Shown in pieces: positions 1-9,693 of a DNA stretch of 64,000 nucleotides. The DNA comes from Spinacia oleracea (taxonomy: Eukaryota > Streptophyta > Magnoliopsida > Caryophyllales > Amaranthaceae), in NCBI RefSeq assembly GCF_020520425.1, contig NC_079489.1:17012001-17076000 (forward strand). Direction: 5' to 3'. Positions within the stretch are counted from its first letter, which is position 1. The number at the start of each line of letters is the position of its first letter. The notes beneath the pieces were generated by a model that saw only the letters and a list, made by a program, of their open reading frames with translations, ran no database searches and was not told the DNA's origin. Made by a program: the position numbers and the translations under genes.

Positions 1-65
1 AAAACAGAGTAAACCCTAATTAACTCGAAAAATCAGGAAAAAAACCCAAAAATAAGGAAATATAC

Positions 66-371
66 CTCATCAGATTCGTCTCCTCCAAAGAATCTCATAT
101 CTGCTGGTGTGGGGACTCGATCGTCGTATTTGGACTCCACCTCTTCACCAGGCTCCACTTCCATTTTCTCAAACCAAGCTTTGAGATAATTTCGGGTACT
201 CGTGTTCTCCTTCTGGGCCAACCTCAAATTATTCAGATACTCGCCAGAATACGAGTGCTCGTTGTTGGGACAAATGCATTTCGAGCCCCAATCACAGTTT
301 GAGTCAGGAATTCGTTGCCCAGAAGTACCAACCGAATAAGTCGGAAGATATTTGGAGGAAGAGGATCCCAT
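66..371 (-). CDS. First exon of an unrecognised gene, running off the left edge
   Basis: A 102-codon exon opens with MGSSSSKYLPTYSV and stays open to DESDE. A good donor (GAG|GTATAT) follows, so the rest of the gene lies left of the window. It holds four cysteines, including CDWGSKCIC, and an acidic C-terminal part (KMEVEPGEEVESKYDD). No domain is recognised. The GSSSSK start lacks a glycine in the usual N-myristoylation position pattern, and I do not claim lipidation. Upstream (372-730) is a purine/pyrimidine-biased stretch rich in GAGAGA on the plus strand, typical of a plant 5' leader with CT repeats, which supports the start. It could also be the first exon of a transposon-borne gene. I am confident of an exon and have no view on its function. 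Confidence 0.5.
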
Positions 372-1236
372 TAAGAAATTAATAAAACCCTAATAAAACT
401 CCGATTTTATCCCCAAAAAAATTTCACCAGAGAATCGATTACCAACCGGGATTTGGGACGACAAAGGGGACAAAACTAGAAGGGATCTCACCGGAATGTC
501 GTTCCGGTTAAAGTTTGAGAACAATTTTGAGCGAAAAACCCAAAGATCTGAGAGATCTCACCAAAAAAAACGAAGAACAGGGGCGGAGAAGGTTAGGGTT
601 TTTAGAGAAACAGAGAGATTTCTTGAGGAGAGAGAGGGAGACAGGAGGAGAGAGGGATCCGAAGAGAATGAGGAGAGAGAGGGTGAGAGGGACGGGTTAT
701 AAGGAGAGAGAGGTGAGAGTGACGTTAGAGTTTTATTAATTTAATAAGGGAGGTGGGTGGGTTAAATGAATAAAATATTATGGGTGGGGAAAATTAGGTG
801 GGAATATGGGTAGATTCTTTAGGTTTTTTGGTTATTAGATTGAAATATAAGGGTATTTTAGGAAAAAAAGTATGTCCAAAAATGGAAAGATTCTAAGTGG
901 ATACAACATTATGAAACGACTAAAAAGGAAACGGATACAACAAAAAGAAACGGAGGGAGTATTTATTAATAATTAATATAATTTATTATTATTTTTATTA
1001 ATTAGTTACGGATTATTAGTTATTAATTATTTAGTTATTAGTTATTAACTATGAATTATTATTATTATTAATATTTATCATTTATTGTAGTTATTTAGTA
1101 ATTAATTACAGATTAGTATTGTTATTTATTATATATTTATTTAGTTATTAATTAATAATTATTCTTTAGTTATTAGTTAACATTTTTTATTTTTATTATT
1201 ATTTATTATTTATTATTTATTATTTATTATTTATTC
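372..1236. other. Leader/promoter of the left-edge gene, then AT-rich DNA with a Stowaway end
   Basis: Positions 372-730 hold a GA-rich (plus) / CT-rich (minus) tract fitting the 5' leader of the minus-strand gene. Around 870-959 is the right end of a Stowaway-type element ending in CGGAGGGAG followed by TA; its left end is not recognisable. From 961 to 1236 the DNA is almost pure A/T with TTATTAG-like repeats. The small plus-strand ORFs at 496-739 are GA-repeat artefacts. Confidence 0.4.
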
Positions 1237-1498
1237 TTTCCTCCATTTTTTTATTATTGCACCATCTACATTGGGCACAAGAATTAAGAAATGAGGTAAA
1301 AGGTGAGAGATTGACAAAAATGCCCATGTGATTTAGTACAAGTTTTGATGTAAAGAACAAGTGGGGTTTGGTCCCCACCACACATATAAGGATAGAAATG
1401 TCATTTTATGGGGTAAACTTACTAAAAAAGGAAATGGTGCAATTAATATGCAACTTCCGGAAAAGGAAAATGGTGCAATAATAAAAAAATGGAGGAAG
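1237..1498. mobile_element. Stowaway (Tc1/mariner-type) MITE
   Basis: The left end reads CTTTCCTCCATTTTTTTATT and the right end is its near-perfect inverse, ending GGAGGAAG before TA at 1499-1500. The inverted match runs for about 30 bases, through TTATTGCACCAT. There is no coding capacity, and the size is about 260 bases. Confidence 0.75.
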
Positions 1499-1499
1499 T

Positions 1500-1672
1500 A
1501 TTTATTATTTATTATTTATTATTTATTATTTATTATTTATTATTTATTATTTATTATTTATTATTTATTATTTATTATTTATTATTTATTATTTATTATT
1601 TATTATTTATTATTTATTATTTATTATTTATTATTTATTATTTATTATTTATTATTTATTATTTATTATTTA

Positions 1673-1723
<51 letters not shown>

Positions 1724-1888
1724 TATTATTTATTATTTATTATTTATTATTTATTATTTATTATTTATTATTTATTATTTATTATTTATTATTTATTATT
1801 TATTATTTATTATTTATTATTTATTATTTATTATTTATTATTTATTATTTATTATTTATTATTTATTATTTATTATTTATTATTTATT
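1500..1888. repeat. Heptamer microsatellite (TTTATTA)n with an ATT trinucleotide core
   Basis: About 390 bases of nearly perfect TTTATTA heptamers are interrupted at about 1680-1722 by a run of TTA trinucleotides. The array starts exactly at the TA of the Stowaway MITE. The long ORFs read through it (LLFIIYY repeats) are artefacts. Confidence 0.95.
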
Positions 1889-1889
1889 T

Positions 1890-2116
1890 CGGTAATATAT
1901 CTTGTTCAGTTCAGTTCAATTAAGTTCAGTTCAGTTCAGTTCATTTCAGTTCAGTTAAGTTCAGTTCAGTTCAGTTCAGGAGCATTCAGTTCAGTTCGGT
2001 TCAGTTCAGTTCAGTTCAGGAGCATTCAGTTCAGTTCAATTCAGTTCAGTTCAATTCAGTTCAGTTTAGTTCAGTTCAGTTCAGTTCAGTTCAGTTCAGC
2101 TCTAAAGAACAGGGCC
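1890..2116. mobile_element. TTCAG pentamer array ending in a Tourist-like terminus
   Basis: About 40 copies of TTCAG (with TTCAAT and TTAAG variants, and a repeated GGAGCATTCAG) end in AAAGAACAGGGCC followed by TTA. That end is the inverse of the GCCCTGTTCTGTTC terminus of the MITE at 48513-48728, which carries the same TTCAG-type internal repeats. The left terminus has probably been lost into the neighbouring heptamer array. Confidence 0.5.
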
Positions 2117-2216
2117 TTATTTCTCGTAATAGTTTAACATCTATAAATAAATATGTGCACAAGTACTAGTGAGTAAAACACAGGAACGCGGAGATAGTAG
2201 TGTTATGTTAACTTAC

Positions 2217-2460
2217 TATAAAATTTCATGATCGGCTTTACTCCATTGGAAATGAGCTCAAAAATGATAATGTCACCTTTCTTAAAATGGTAAGCTTCAT
2301 AAAAGGAAGGGTAACCACGTATATGAACACTAACAGCACCACCAGCTGATCCGGATCTATGCCCAAGTCGCATTGTCCTTGACCGCCCTTTCTCGTCTAT
2401 TAGCTCTATGTAACACCGTTTTATTAGACCATTTTGCAATGCAAAATTCTTTGGAATACT
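2217..2460 (-). CDS. Locus A exon 6: main part of a B3 domain
   Basis: The exon is open from acceptor ATGCAG to donor ATA|GTAAGTT. It reads SIPKNFALQNGL, then RGYPSFYEAYHFKKGDII and FELISNGVKPIMKFY, the typical REM B3 strand pattern. Its end phase (one base over) equals that of exons in loci B, C and D. No stop is present. No further 3' exon is seen before the repeat arrays at 1500-2116. Confidence 0.8.
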
Positions 2461-2691
2461 CTGCATTTTCCAAACACAATGGTGAAACGTTGTGAAAGTT
2501 AATATATTTACCGGCTAAAGTATATAAATAGTACAAAACTCAGAAATGTTGCAATAAGTATAGAATAGACGACGAATTTAAGTATACAATTACATAAACA
2601 GAAGAAAAAAGTTGGGCTTAGCACAAATTAACTAGACAATTAAATAACTTAAATCTTATGTAACATAACTAGCTAATTGTCAAATTAGCTT

Positions 2692-2744
2692 ACCATTGGA
2701 GATATTCTTTTTTTTTTTTGAGGGAAACCATTGGAGATATTCTT
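2692..2744 (-). mobile_element. Minute retroposed insert (17 bases) with 18-base target duplication
   Basis: The segment ACCATTGGAGATATTCTT occurs at 2692-2709 and again at 2727-2744. The 17 bases between them, read on the minus strand, are TTCCCTC followed by a poly-A run. That is what an extremely 5'-truncated LINE or SINE insertion leaves. The related site in locus B (about 32775) has a single copy and no insert. Confidence 0.6.
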
Positions 2745-2786
2745 AGTGGTCTAAGAAAATTTTACAAATACTTTTAAAGGTTAATA

Positions 2787-3044
2787 CTTCCTCCATTCTT
2801 TATTAAATGATACAATTTTTTTGTCACGTTTGCCAATGCAATATTTCAACCATTAATATCTTTTATTATCAATGGTTAAAAATTATAAAAGTTTGATATT
2901 ATAAAACTATAGGATGAGACGATTATAACAAGACCCCACATGACTATATTTTTTGTTACGTATAAATCACAATTGATGGTCAAAGTATATTATATGAATA
3001 GTGCCAAAAGTACAATTGTGTCATTTAAAAAAGAATGGAGGAAG
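2787..3044. mobile_element. Stowaway MITE
   Basis: CTTCCTCCATTCTTTATT at the left is matched by its inverse ending AATGGAGGAAG, with TA on both sides (2785-2786, 3045-3046). It lies in the intron between exons 5 and 6 of locus A. Confidence 0.8.
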
Positions 3045-3319
3045 TATAAGTTATAAAAAATACACAAAAAGGTGACAAATTAAATAATCAAACAATTAAA
3101 GATTGGTCAACTAGGCCAATCAGTTTGACCACTAAACACATACTAGTGTTCAATCAGTTTTTGACCACTAAACACATACTAGACCACTAAATTCACATCC
3201 AATCAGTTTGACCACTAAACACATACTATTACTAGTACGTAGTATATCTAAATATTTATTCAGTTATTCTACTTTTGAAATTTTGTAGAATATGTTCAAG
3301 AGTTGAGAGAGTTACTTAC

Positions 3320-3735
3320 AGTTTCACCGCGCTCTACACTCGAACTCCTAACGATACTTCGAAAGTAAGAACAATCATTTGATTCTAATGAATCATACTC
3401 CCTTCGTCCCGGAATACTTGACCTGTTTTTCTTATCGGGTCGTCCCTTAATACTTGACCTGTTTCTAAAAATGGAAATATTCTAACAATATTATATTATT
3501 TCTCACTCCACCCCTATTAACCCACCTACCCCCTACTCCATACAAAAAATAATTAAAAATTCAACCCCTACTCTCCCCCAACCCCATCTCTTAACCCACC
3601 TCCCACTAACTACATTAAAATAATACCCCACTATCAACTACTACCTATTAAATTAAATAAGTCAATTCAAGTCTCTTAAACTCTGTGCCGGTCAAACCGG
3701 GTCGAGTATTCCGGGACAGAGGGAGTATTCTTTTT
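3320..3735 (-). CDS. Locus A exon 5: start of the third B3 domain, split by a MITE
   Basis: The two exon pieces are 3735-3728 and 3397-3320. The downstream piece reads DSLESNDCSYFRSIVRSSSVERG and ends at donor ACT|GTAAGT; the upstream piece follows acceptor TTGTAG. The corresponding exons of locus B (34790-34669 and 25683-25568) are uninterrupted and share the YFRSIV/YFQTFV motif and entry phase. Here a Stowaway MITE with TA duplication sits inside the reading frame. Confidence 0.65.
3398..3725. mobile_element. Stowaway MITE inside a B3 exon
   Basis: The left end CTCCCTTCGTCCCGGAATAC and right end GTATTCCGGGACAGAGGGAG are inverted copies, flanked by TA (3396-3397 and 3726-3727). The same subfamily occurs at 36605-36936 with very similar internal sequence. 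Confidence 0.9.
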
Positions 3736-3891
3736 CTACAATATCGTTTTTCATGTTTTCCACCCCTACATTACAAACATAAATTATTTAATCACGTATG
3801 TACAACAATATAGCTTTCATAAATATAATTAAAATTAAATATATAATATATAATATTTTGAATCAGAGAGAGTAATAATCAAGGTACTTAC

Positions 3892-4134
3892 TTTTAAATT
3901 TCAAGATCGGTTTATCTCTGTTGTCCATGAGCTCAAAGTAAATAATGTCATCTTTCTTATAACCATTAATTTTATAGAACGAAGGCCATCCTAAAATATA
4001 ATAACTGTCACGATCTTTGTTGTACCAAAGAAGTTTTGTCCTTGACTTCCATGTCTCATTTCTTAGCACTATGTCACACACTCACACCATGTTGTTGTTA
4101 AACCGTTTTGCCTTGCAAATTGTGTTGGAAAAAC
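3892..4134 (-). pseudogene. Locus A exon 4: second B3 domain remainder, frameshifted
   Basis: After acceptor AATGTAG it reads VFPTQFARQNGLTTTWC in one frame. It then continues in another frame as CDIVLRNETWKSRTKLLWYN, then GWPSFYKINGYKKDDIIYFEL. Locus B reads TTTWCDILL without a break at this place. The extra bases look like a local duplication of GTGT/GAGTGT. The donor is AAAA|GTAAGT. Confidence 0.75.
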
Positions 4135-4724
4135 CTACATTTATCAATGAAGGCACATGAGTAGATCGATGTACATGTTATTTTGTTAGTGTTGAGAGAG
4201 CAACAAAAAGGCAACGAATGGTGTAGACGAGACTTTATCACAGGTCTTGGACACCATGCACCTCCTTAAGATTTTACCAACTAAACTAGTTTTGACATTC
4301 ACAAATCGATGTACCTACATTTAAATATTTTATAACAAGAATATGTAAAATCAATAAATTCCTTATTGTGTTAGCCTTTGAAGCCGAATTACTAGGTTGG
4401 TATTAAAAATTAGATATATTATAAAAGGATACGCAATTGTTTAATTGACATAAATATTTATAGGAAGTAGAAGCTCTTCAGAATAAGAAAAATGTAACTA
4501 AAGTTTTTTGTTTAACAAGGAAGACATACAAGTACTTCTAGCCATTCTAGGTTATTCCATATAATATGACACTGGGTCCTACAATTTGGGTATATATACG
4601 TAAGGATTGTTGTGGGTCAGGCTTGAAGCTAGGAGTCGAACCCACAAGGCGGGCTGGGTCGAAAGTTAAAAAAATGCCGCTCAAGCATGACCAAAGCCCA
4701 CTATCGGGTCGAGTCAAGTCGTAC

Positions 4725-5381
4725 CACTACAAGAATTTGTATCATTAATGACAACCCAATAACGACAGGTTTAAAATTCCGTCGAAAAAACCTTTTGTGA
4801 CGGAGCTAACAACCAAATAAAAACGGGAACAACCGTCGCAAATGTTTTTTTCCGACGAGGTAACAATGAAATTTTCCATCACTGACGGCCCCATTTTATG
4901 ACAGGTTCGTGACAAGAAATCCCACCACTACTGGAGTTTAGCGACGAGATTTTCCATCGTTAATGATACAATTTCTTATAGCAGGCCCGGCTAAAGGGCG
5001 GTCCCATCGGACCTACAGCACCGGGCCACACAATTTTGGGGGCCCAAACGAATTGTGGTGGTTAAACTCCCAAAACGTTTTAAAATATATATATATTAAC
5101 CGCGATCTATTGAATGATGTTAGATATTTGTCTTAGTTGGTAAGGAGTATTATTTTTTTTCCCCCTTAGCTGTCAAAAACCTTTTCATTCATTTCTCAAA
5201 TTAACCCACATAAAACGTTTAACCATATTTTATTTTGACTCTATATTTTGTATAAATAAAAAATATTAATAAAATATTATGTGTTTACAGTAAATAATTT
5301 TCTGTAAAAATTTACAGGGGCCCAACATCTGTATTTAGCACAGGGCCTCCAAATTATCGGAGACGGCCCTGTCTTATAGTT
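4725..5381. mobile_element. CACTA-type MITE interrupted by an hAT MITE
   Basis: It starts CACTACAAGAATTTGTATC and ends with the inverse GATACAATTTCTTATAGT, split by the hAT insertion. The 3-base duplication TAC flanks it (4722-4724, 5382-5384). The interior is made of CCGTCG / CGACGG-type subterminal repeats, like the element at 14922-15189. Confidence 0.85.
4982..5371. mobile_element. hAT MITE nested in the CACTA MITE
   Basis: The ends are CAGGCCCGGC... and ...GACGGCCCTG. An exact 8-base duplication TCTTATAG flanks it (4974-4981, 5372-5379). The interior has GGGGGCCC and CAGGGCCT motifs common in plant hAT elements. It is 390 bases long and non-coding. Confidence 0.9.
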
Positions 5382-5549
5382 TACCTAAGCCTAAAATTTA
5401 TGCATGCCTAACCAAGGGAAAGTTTGACAATTCATTTACTAACGTTACACTTTTCCTATATCCGAGAAAACCGACAATGGTCAACTATTGACATAATTCC
5501 TGTAAGATACTCCATGGATTAAATGCATGCATGGTCAAGAATTACTTAC

Positions 5550-5662
5550 AATAACACCACTCTTTAGGTGAGATGACTTGACAATAATTTCAAAGTATGG
5601 ACGACCACTTGATGTGAATAATGCAATCTCTGTTCCTCCAAGTTCATCCTCAATTGATTCAT
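5550..5662 (-). CDS. Locus A exon 3: start of the second B3 domain
   Basis: It reads DESIEDELGG, then GRPYFEIIVKSSHLKSGVI up to donor ATT|GTAAGT, paralleling locus B exon 3 (CHPYFYTIIKSCHLKSGVI). The acceptor GAGAG|AT gives the same entry phase as locus B. It lies just downstream of the Ty1/copia fossil, which fills intron 2. Confidence 0.75.
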
Positions 5663-5798
5663 CTCTCATGTTTTCAGATGATCAGATCCTATAATTAACA
5701 TGAAAATAAATACGTCGAATAAAGTAAAAGAGAGTACAATTTAAAGGAAAAAATACCCGAAAAATGAGTAGAACTAAGAATAACATTAGGAATAAAAT

Positions 5799-6210
5799 TA
5801 TTGGAGAACACAACAATAACAGCAATGGGATTGATGTTGATCACAACAAACTCACAACTGAAGCTCCTACTGAATTTACTGAAATCTCCAACAAACACAG
5901 AAGCAAGCTGCTGTGTGCTTTGTTAGTTCAGTTGTTCAGATTAGTTGATACACAGATTGATAACATGGCGTTGGCTTACACAGATTGCTGACATGTAATG
6001 GTTAGTTGTAAGTTGTTAGCTGTGTTAGTTAAGTTGTTAGCTGTGTTAGTTAAGCAAAGTTGGTTGTAACTAACTTCTTCTTTCATCTGATCAGTTGTGA
6101 GATGTAGTGCATAGCTTAACTATAAATACTACTCTGTAATACAGTTTTACAATCAATAAAAACTTCTCCCTCTCTTCTCTCAAATGAAGTTCTGTCTATG
6201 AACTTCTTTA
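5799..6210 (+). repeat. 5' LTR of the Ty1/copia fossil
   Basis: It is 412 bases long. It holds a TATA-like TATAAATA near 6121 and AATAAA near 6155, and ends directly before the tRNA-Met primer-binding site. Confidence 0.9.
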
Positions 6211-6429
6211 TGGTATCAGAGCAGACAATGATCCTGCCGTAATACGCAAAATTCCAAAACAAAATACAAAACAAAAGAAGCTGCAAAATTCAGATTGATC
6301 AAAATCAAATTCCAAAGAAATCTAAATCTTTCCCCACTTCAAATTTTTGATCAAAGCTAAGTCAAGCACGATTCAGAACAATGACAGACATTCCTCCTAT
6401 GCAAGATCCACTACAAAAAAAAAACCGAT

Positions 6430-6860
6430 ATAGCGACAGAAAATATCCGTCTCTAGAAAAACTAATCCGTAGCTGAATAAGGCTAGGGACGGAAATAGAG
6501 ACGGAATACGTCCGTTGGTAAAAAGCTTGTCGCTAAATGGATATAGGGACGGATGGCTAGGAAACCGTCCCTAAAGGAGCGACGGAAAGAAACCCGTCCC
6601 AGATTCCGTTGCGAAGACTTAGGAACAGAATCAAGTTTTCCGTCTCTGCTTCTAGAAACGGAAATGATTTTTCCGTAGCTGGATCTAGAGACGGTTTATG
6701 GAAATCCGTCCCTAGATTCAGCTACGGAATTTTGTTTTCCGTCTCTGATTTTAGCTACGGAATTTGTTTTTCCGTCTCTGAATTTTTCTACGGATTACAT
6801 TTCCGTCTCTAACTTCAGTATATTAGATTTCCACCTTAAGCTACGGATTTATAGTTTCTG
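6430..6860. repeat. Subterminal CCGTCTCT repeat array of the CACTA element
   Basis: Many copies of CCGTCTCT, CCGTAGCT and ACGGAA occur in both orientations. A matching array is at 12020-12240. Known family biology suggests these are transposase-binding sites. Confidence 0.75.
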
Positions 6861-7339
6861 TCGCTGTAATTCACAAATTAAAATCCTAAATATCGTTTTA
6901 ATGGAAATATATTTTAAAGAATCACAAGCTTAAATGTACCTAAATATTAAATATTAAATATTAAAACTAAAACAGAAACAAAAGAAGCTCACAAAATGAT
7001 AATTGATAATGTTAACAGAATTTTTTCAAGTATTTCCAAAAGTAACATCATGTACTACAAAAGCAACCCCTCTAATTAACTAAGCTTAGAAAGTAGCCAA
7101 CAAGTGGAGGAGCTGGTACCACTATGCAAAAACAGCCCCTCTAATTAACTAAGGTTAACAATTAGTACCTTTAATTACAAAATATAATGCCTTGAGACCT
7201 ATGTTAGAAGAACATAAGTACTATGCATGCTAAATAAAATAACATCAGACTTCACAGCATGTACAAAAATTCCACCTTCAATCCAAAAAGCAATCTTCAA
7301 TCCAAGGTTGCAGTCATCCATCTACGAAATAAGAGGAAC

Positions 7340-7721
7340 TCAAGACAAGGATGTAGAAGTAGGAGTGGTCGAGAGATTGTTGGCTTGCACAATAAGTCGA
7401 AATTGTTCATGAAGATCCTCCACAATTCTTTGCGTTTCGGCAAGTGCTTTTTGAGTTTCAGCAAGGTTATCTTGGGTTTCAGCTAGGTTCTCCTTAGTTT
7501 CATCAAGCTCCCTTTTTTGTTCCATCGCATAATTTGTTCGTGATTTTTTGGTTCTCCTATCTCCGGGTCTCTCATAGAAAGAGTCAGCAGCTGCCCCCAG
7601 ACCAAATATCCTTCCCTTTTCACTCCACCCTCCCGTAGCTTCAAGGAACAACTCATCTTCAGTCTTTCGATTCTCAACTTCACATTGTAGATTTGCGGTT
7701 TTTCTACTTTTAAAATCATTC
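7340..7721 (-). CDS. Last exon of a TNPA-like (Ptta/En/Spm) CACTA protein
   Basis: After acceptor TTGGCAG it reads NDFKSRKTANLQCEVENRKTE, then GGWSEKGRIFGLGAAADSFYERP. The EKGRxxGLG motif is the signature of plant Ptta/En/Spm transposase proteins. A coiled coil follows, made of an imperfect heptad-like series (ETKENLAETQDNLAETQKALAET), and the product ends STSLS. TNPA-type proteins bind the subterminal repeats of CACTA elements. Upstream exons were not identified. It lies 3' of the TNP2 remnant, as usual in the family. Confidence 0.75.
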
Positions 7722-8205
7722 TGCCAAAAAACACAAACACCAAGAAACATGATTATGTGTCTGATTATTACTCAATATTTGTAACATCAAAAATAAAATT
7801 TAGATGTTGTTCGCTGAGCTCCTAACTCTGATTTCAGCACTAACAGACACAAATAGAAAACTATAACTTAACATTGTTGTATTTTAGGTTTTTGGCTTCA
7901 CTTCACTTAAATATGGACACAAACAGATGATGACTAGCAAAGTTAAAATATGGATAATTTTGAAACCATATAACCAGGCAGATAGATTTCGGCACCTAGA
8001 TGACTACTACAACAGACTTTGATTTCACTAAGACCCCGTTTCAAACAACTGAAGCAATAAGAAGAAGATAAATTTGGACTGCACATGGTTATTGCATCTA
8101 CACTGAGGGACCTGTAACATTAACAACTCCTGCAGAAGATTTATCGCTCGAATTAGTCCATCAAATAAGCTTTTAGATTCCTGCCTAAAGTTCTCTACAT
8201 AAGGC

Positions 8206-9693
8206 TCAGAACTGACCAGGGGCTTCTACATGTGAAGTTAAAGACGTTGCTATCTCTGAGTCTGATATCCAATATAGGCTTGTATAGATATCGAAACATA
8301 CTCTCAGTGCTATAGTATCCAATTGACTCATTACTTGTAACACATACTTCCATTTGTGAGAGTAAAAGCCTTTGTATTCTCCATGCAATAGGGGCATGCT
8401 AACTTACCAGCGGTACTCCAACCAGATAGCATTCCATAAGCGGGAAAATCACTAATAGTCCAATGTAATATAGCTCTCATCTGAAAGTTTTGCTTTTTAG
8501 ACACATCATAAGTTGGCACTCCTAACTCCCATAACATCTTCAACTCATCAATGAGAGGTTGTAAAAAGACATCTAGATTCCCTTTAGGACTCTTTGGACC
8601 TGGAATAATCAAACTTAAGAACGTGAACTGTTTTTTCATGCAAATTGTAAGGGGTTAGCATTACCGGCCAACACGAATATTGTTGCCCTGACTTTCCAAA
8701 AGGAGAAAACCCGTTAGTACAAAGGCCAAGTCGAACATTTCGTGGCTCTTCAGCAAAAGTTGGAAAGGATTCATCAAAGTGTTTCCATGCTTCTCCATCA
8801 CTAGGATGAGACATCACACCTTCCACTCGAGGATTTTCTGCATGCCATCTCATTTGTTCAGCCGTAGCCTTTGTTGCATATAACCTTTGTAGCCTTGGAG
8901 CAATGGGTAAGTAAATCAACACTTTTCTCGGACTTTTTTTGTCTTTTGATCTTGAAGTCTTATATCGATTTGCTTTACAGATAAGACATTCATTAAGATC
9001 TTTATGCTCCTTCCAAAATAACATACATCCATTAGGACATACATGTATCTTATGGTGAGGCAGCTCAAGTCCATCGAGTAGTTTTCGAGTTCTAGAAAAG
9101 GTGTCTGTCATGTTGTTAATTTCTGGACAAATATCCTTCATCAACGACGCAAAACTGTCTATTGCTTTATTCGGCATGTTGTACTCACATTTGAGGTTGG
9201 TTATCCTTGCAGCAACAGATAATAAAGACATCTTGCAGCCATCATATAAAGGCTTCTCAGCAGCTTTGAGCATGTCAAAGAACTTCTTGTACTCAGGAAT
9301 CGGTTCTTCAACATCAATTGGTTCTTCTAATTCCGATTCCAAATCGTGATCGTTTTGAAATGCATCTAAAACCATGCTCTTATATGGATTAGATGTCTCT
9401 CCGACGGAGGTGAACCCACTAGTTGGAATTGCATTGTCAAAATCGTCTTCCCCGTGGAAAGTCCATTTGTGGTAGTTAGGTCGGAACCCATTTTGGTAAA
9501 GATGGAACTTCACAACATCGGGATCCAAATACGGAACATTTCGACATTTTGCACAAGGGCATTTCAATAGCCCATCAATCATAACATTATCTTGCTTACA
9601 AGAAAATTCGACAAACTCGTCGACTTTTTGTGCATAAGTTGAACTCTAAAAATTTCCATTAACCCTATTATACATCCATTCACGGTCTATCAT
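8206..9693 (-). pseudogene. TNP2-type CACTA transposase, truncated
   Basis: It starts with a transposase-associated domain (DREWMYNR, then CPCAKCRN at about 9550-9520), followed by the TNP2 core: VCPNGCMLFWKEH, CLICKANRY, MRWHAENP, then FLSLIIPGPKSPKGN and LACPYCMENTKAF. There is an in-frame TAG between VNGNF and SSTYAQK (near 9648). A frameshift near 8640 removes the usual PPWLCM junction, so FLSLIIPGP continues in another frame. It stops after TKAFTLTNGS. The C-terminal half of TNP2 is missing. TNP2 catalyses excision and integration of CACTA elements; this copy cannot be active. Confidence 0.88.

Noticed and set aside
1361-2137. Long plus ORF of LLFIIYY and SVQFSS repeats
   Set aside because: It is only a translation of the TTTATTA and TTCAG arrays.
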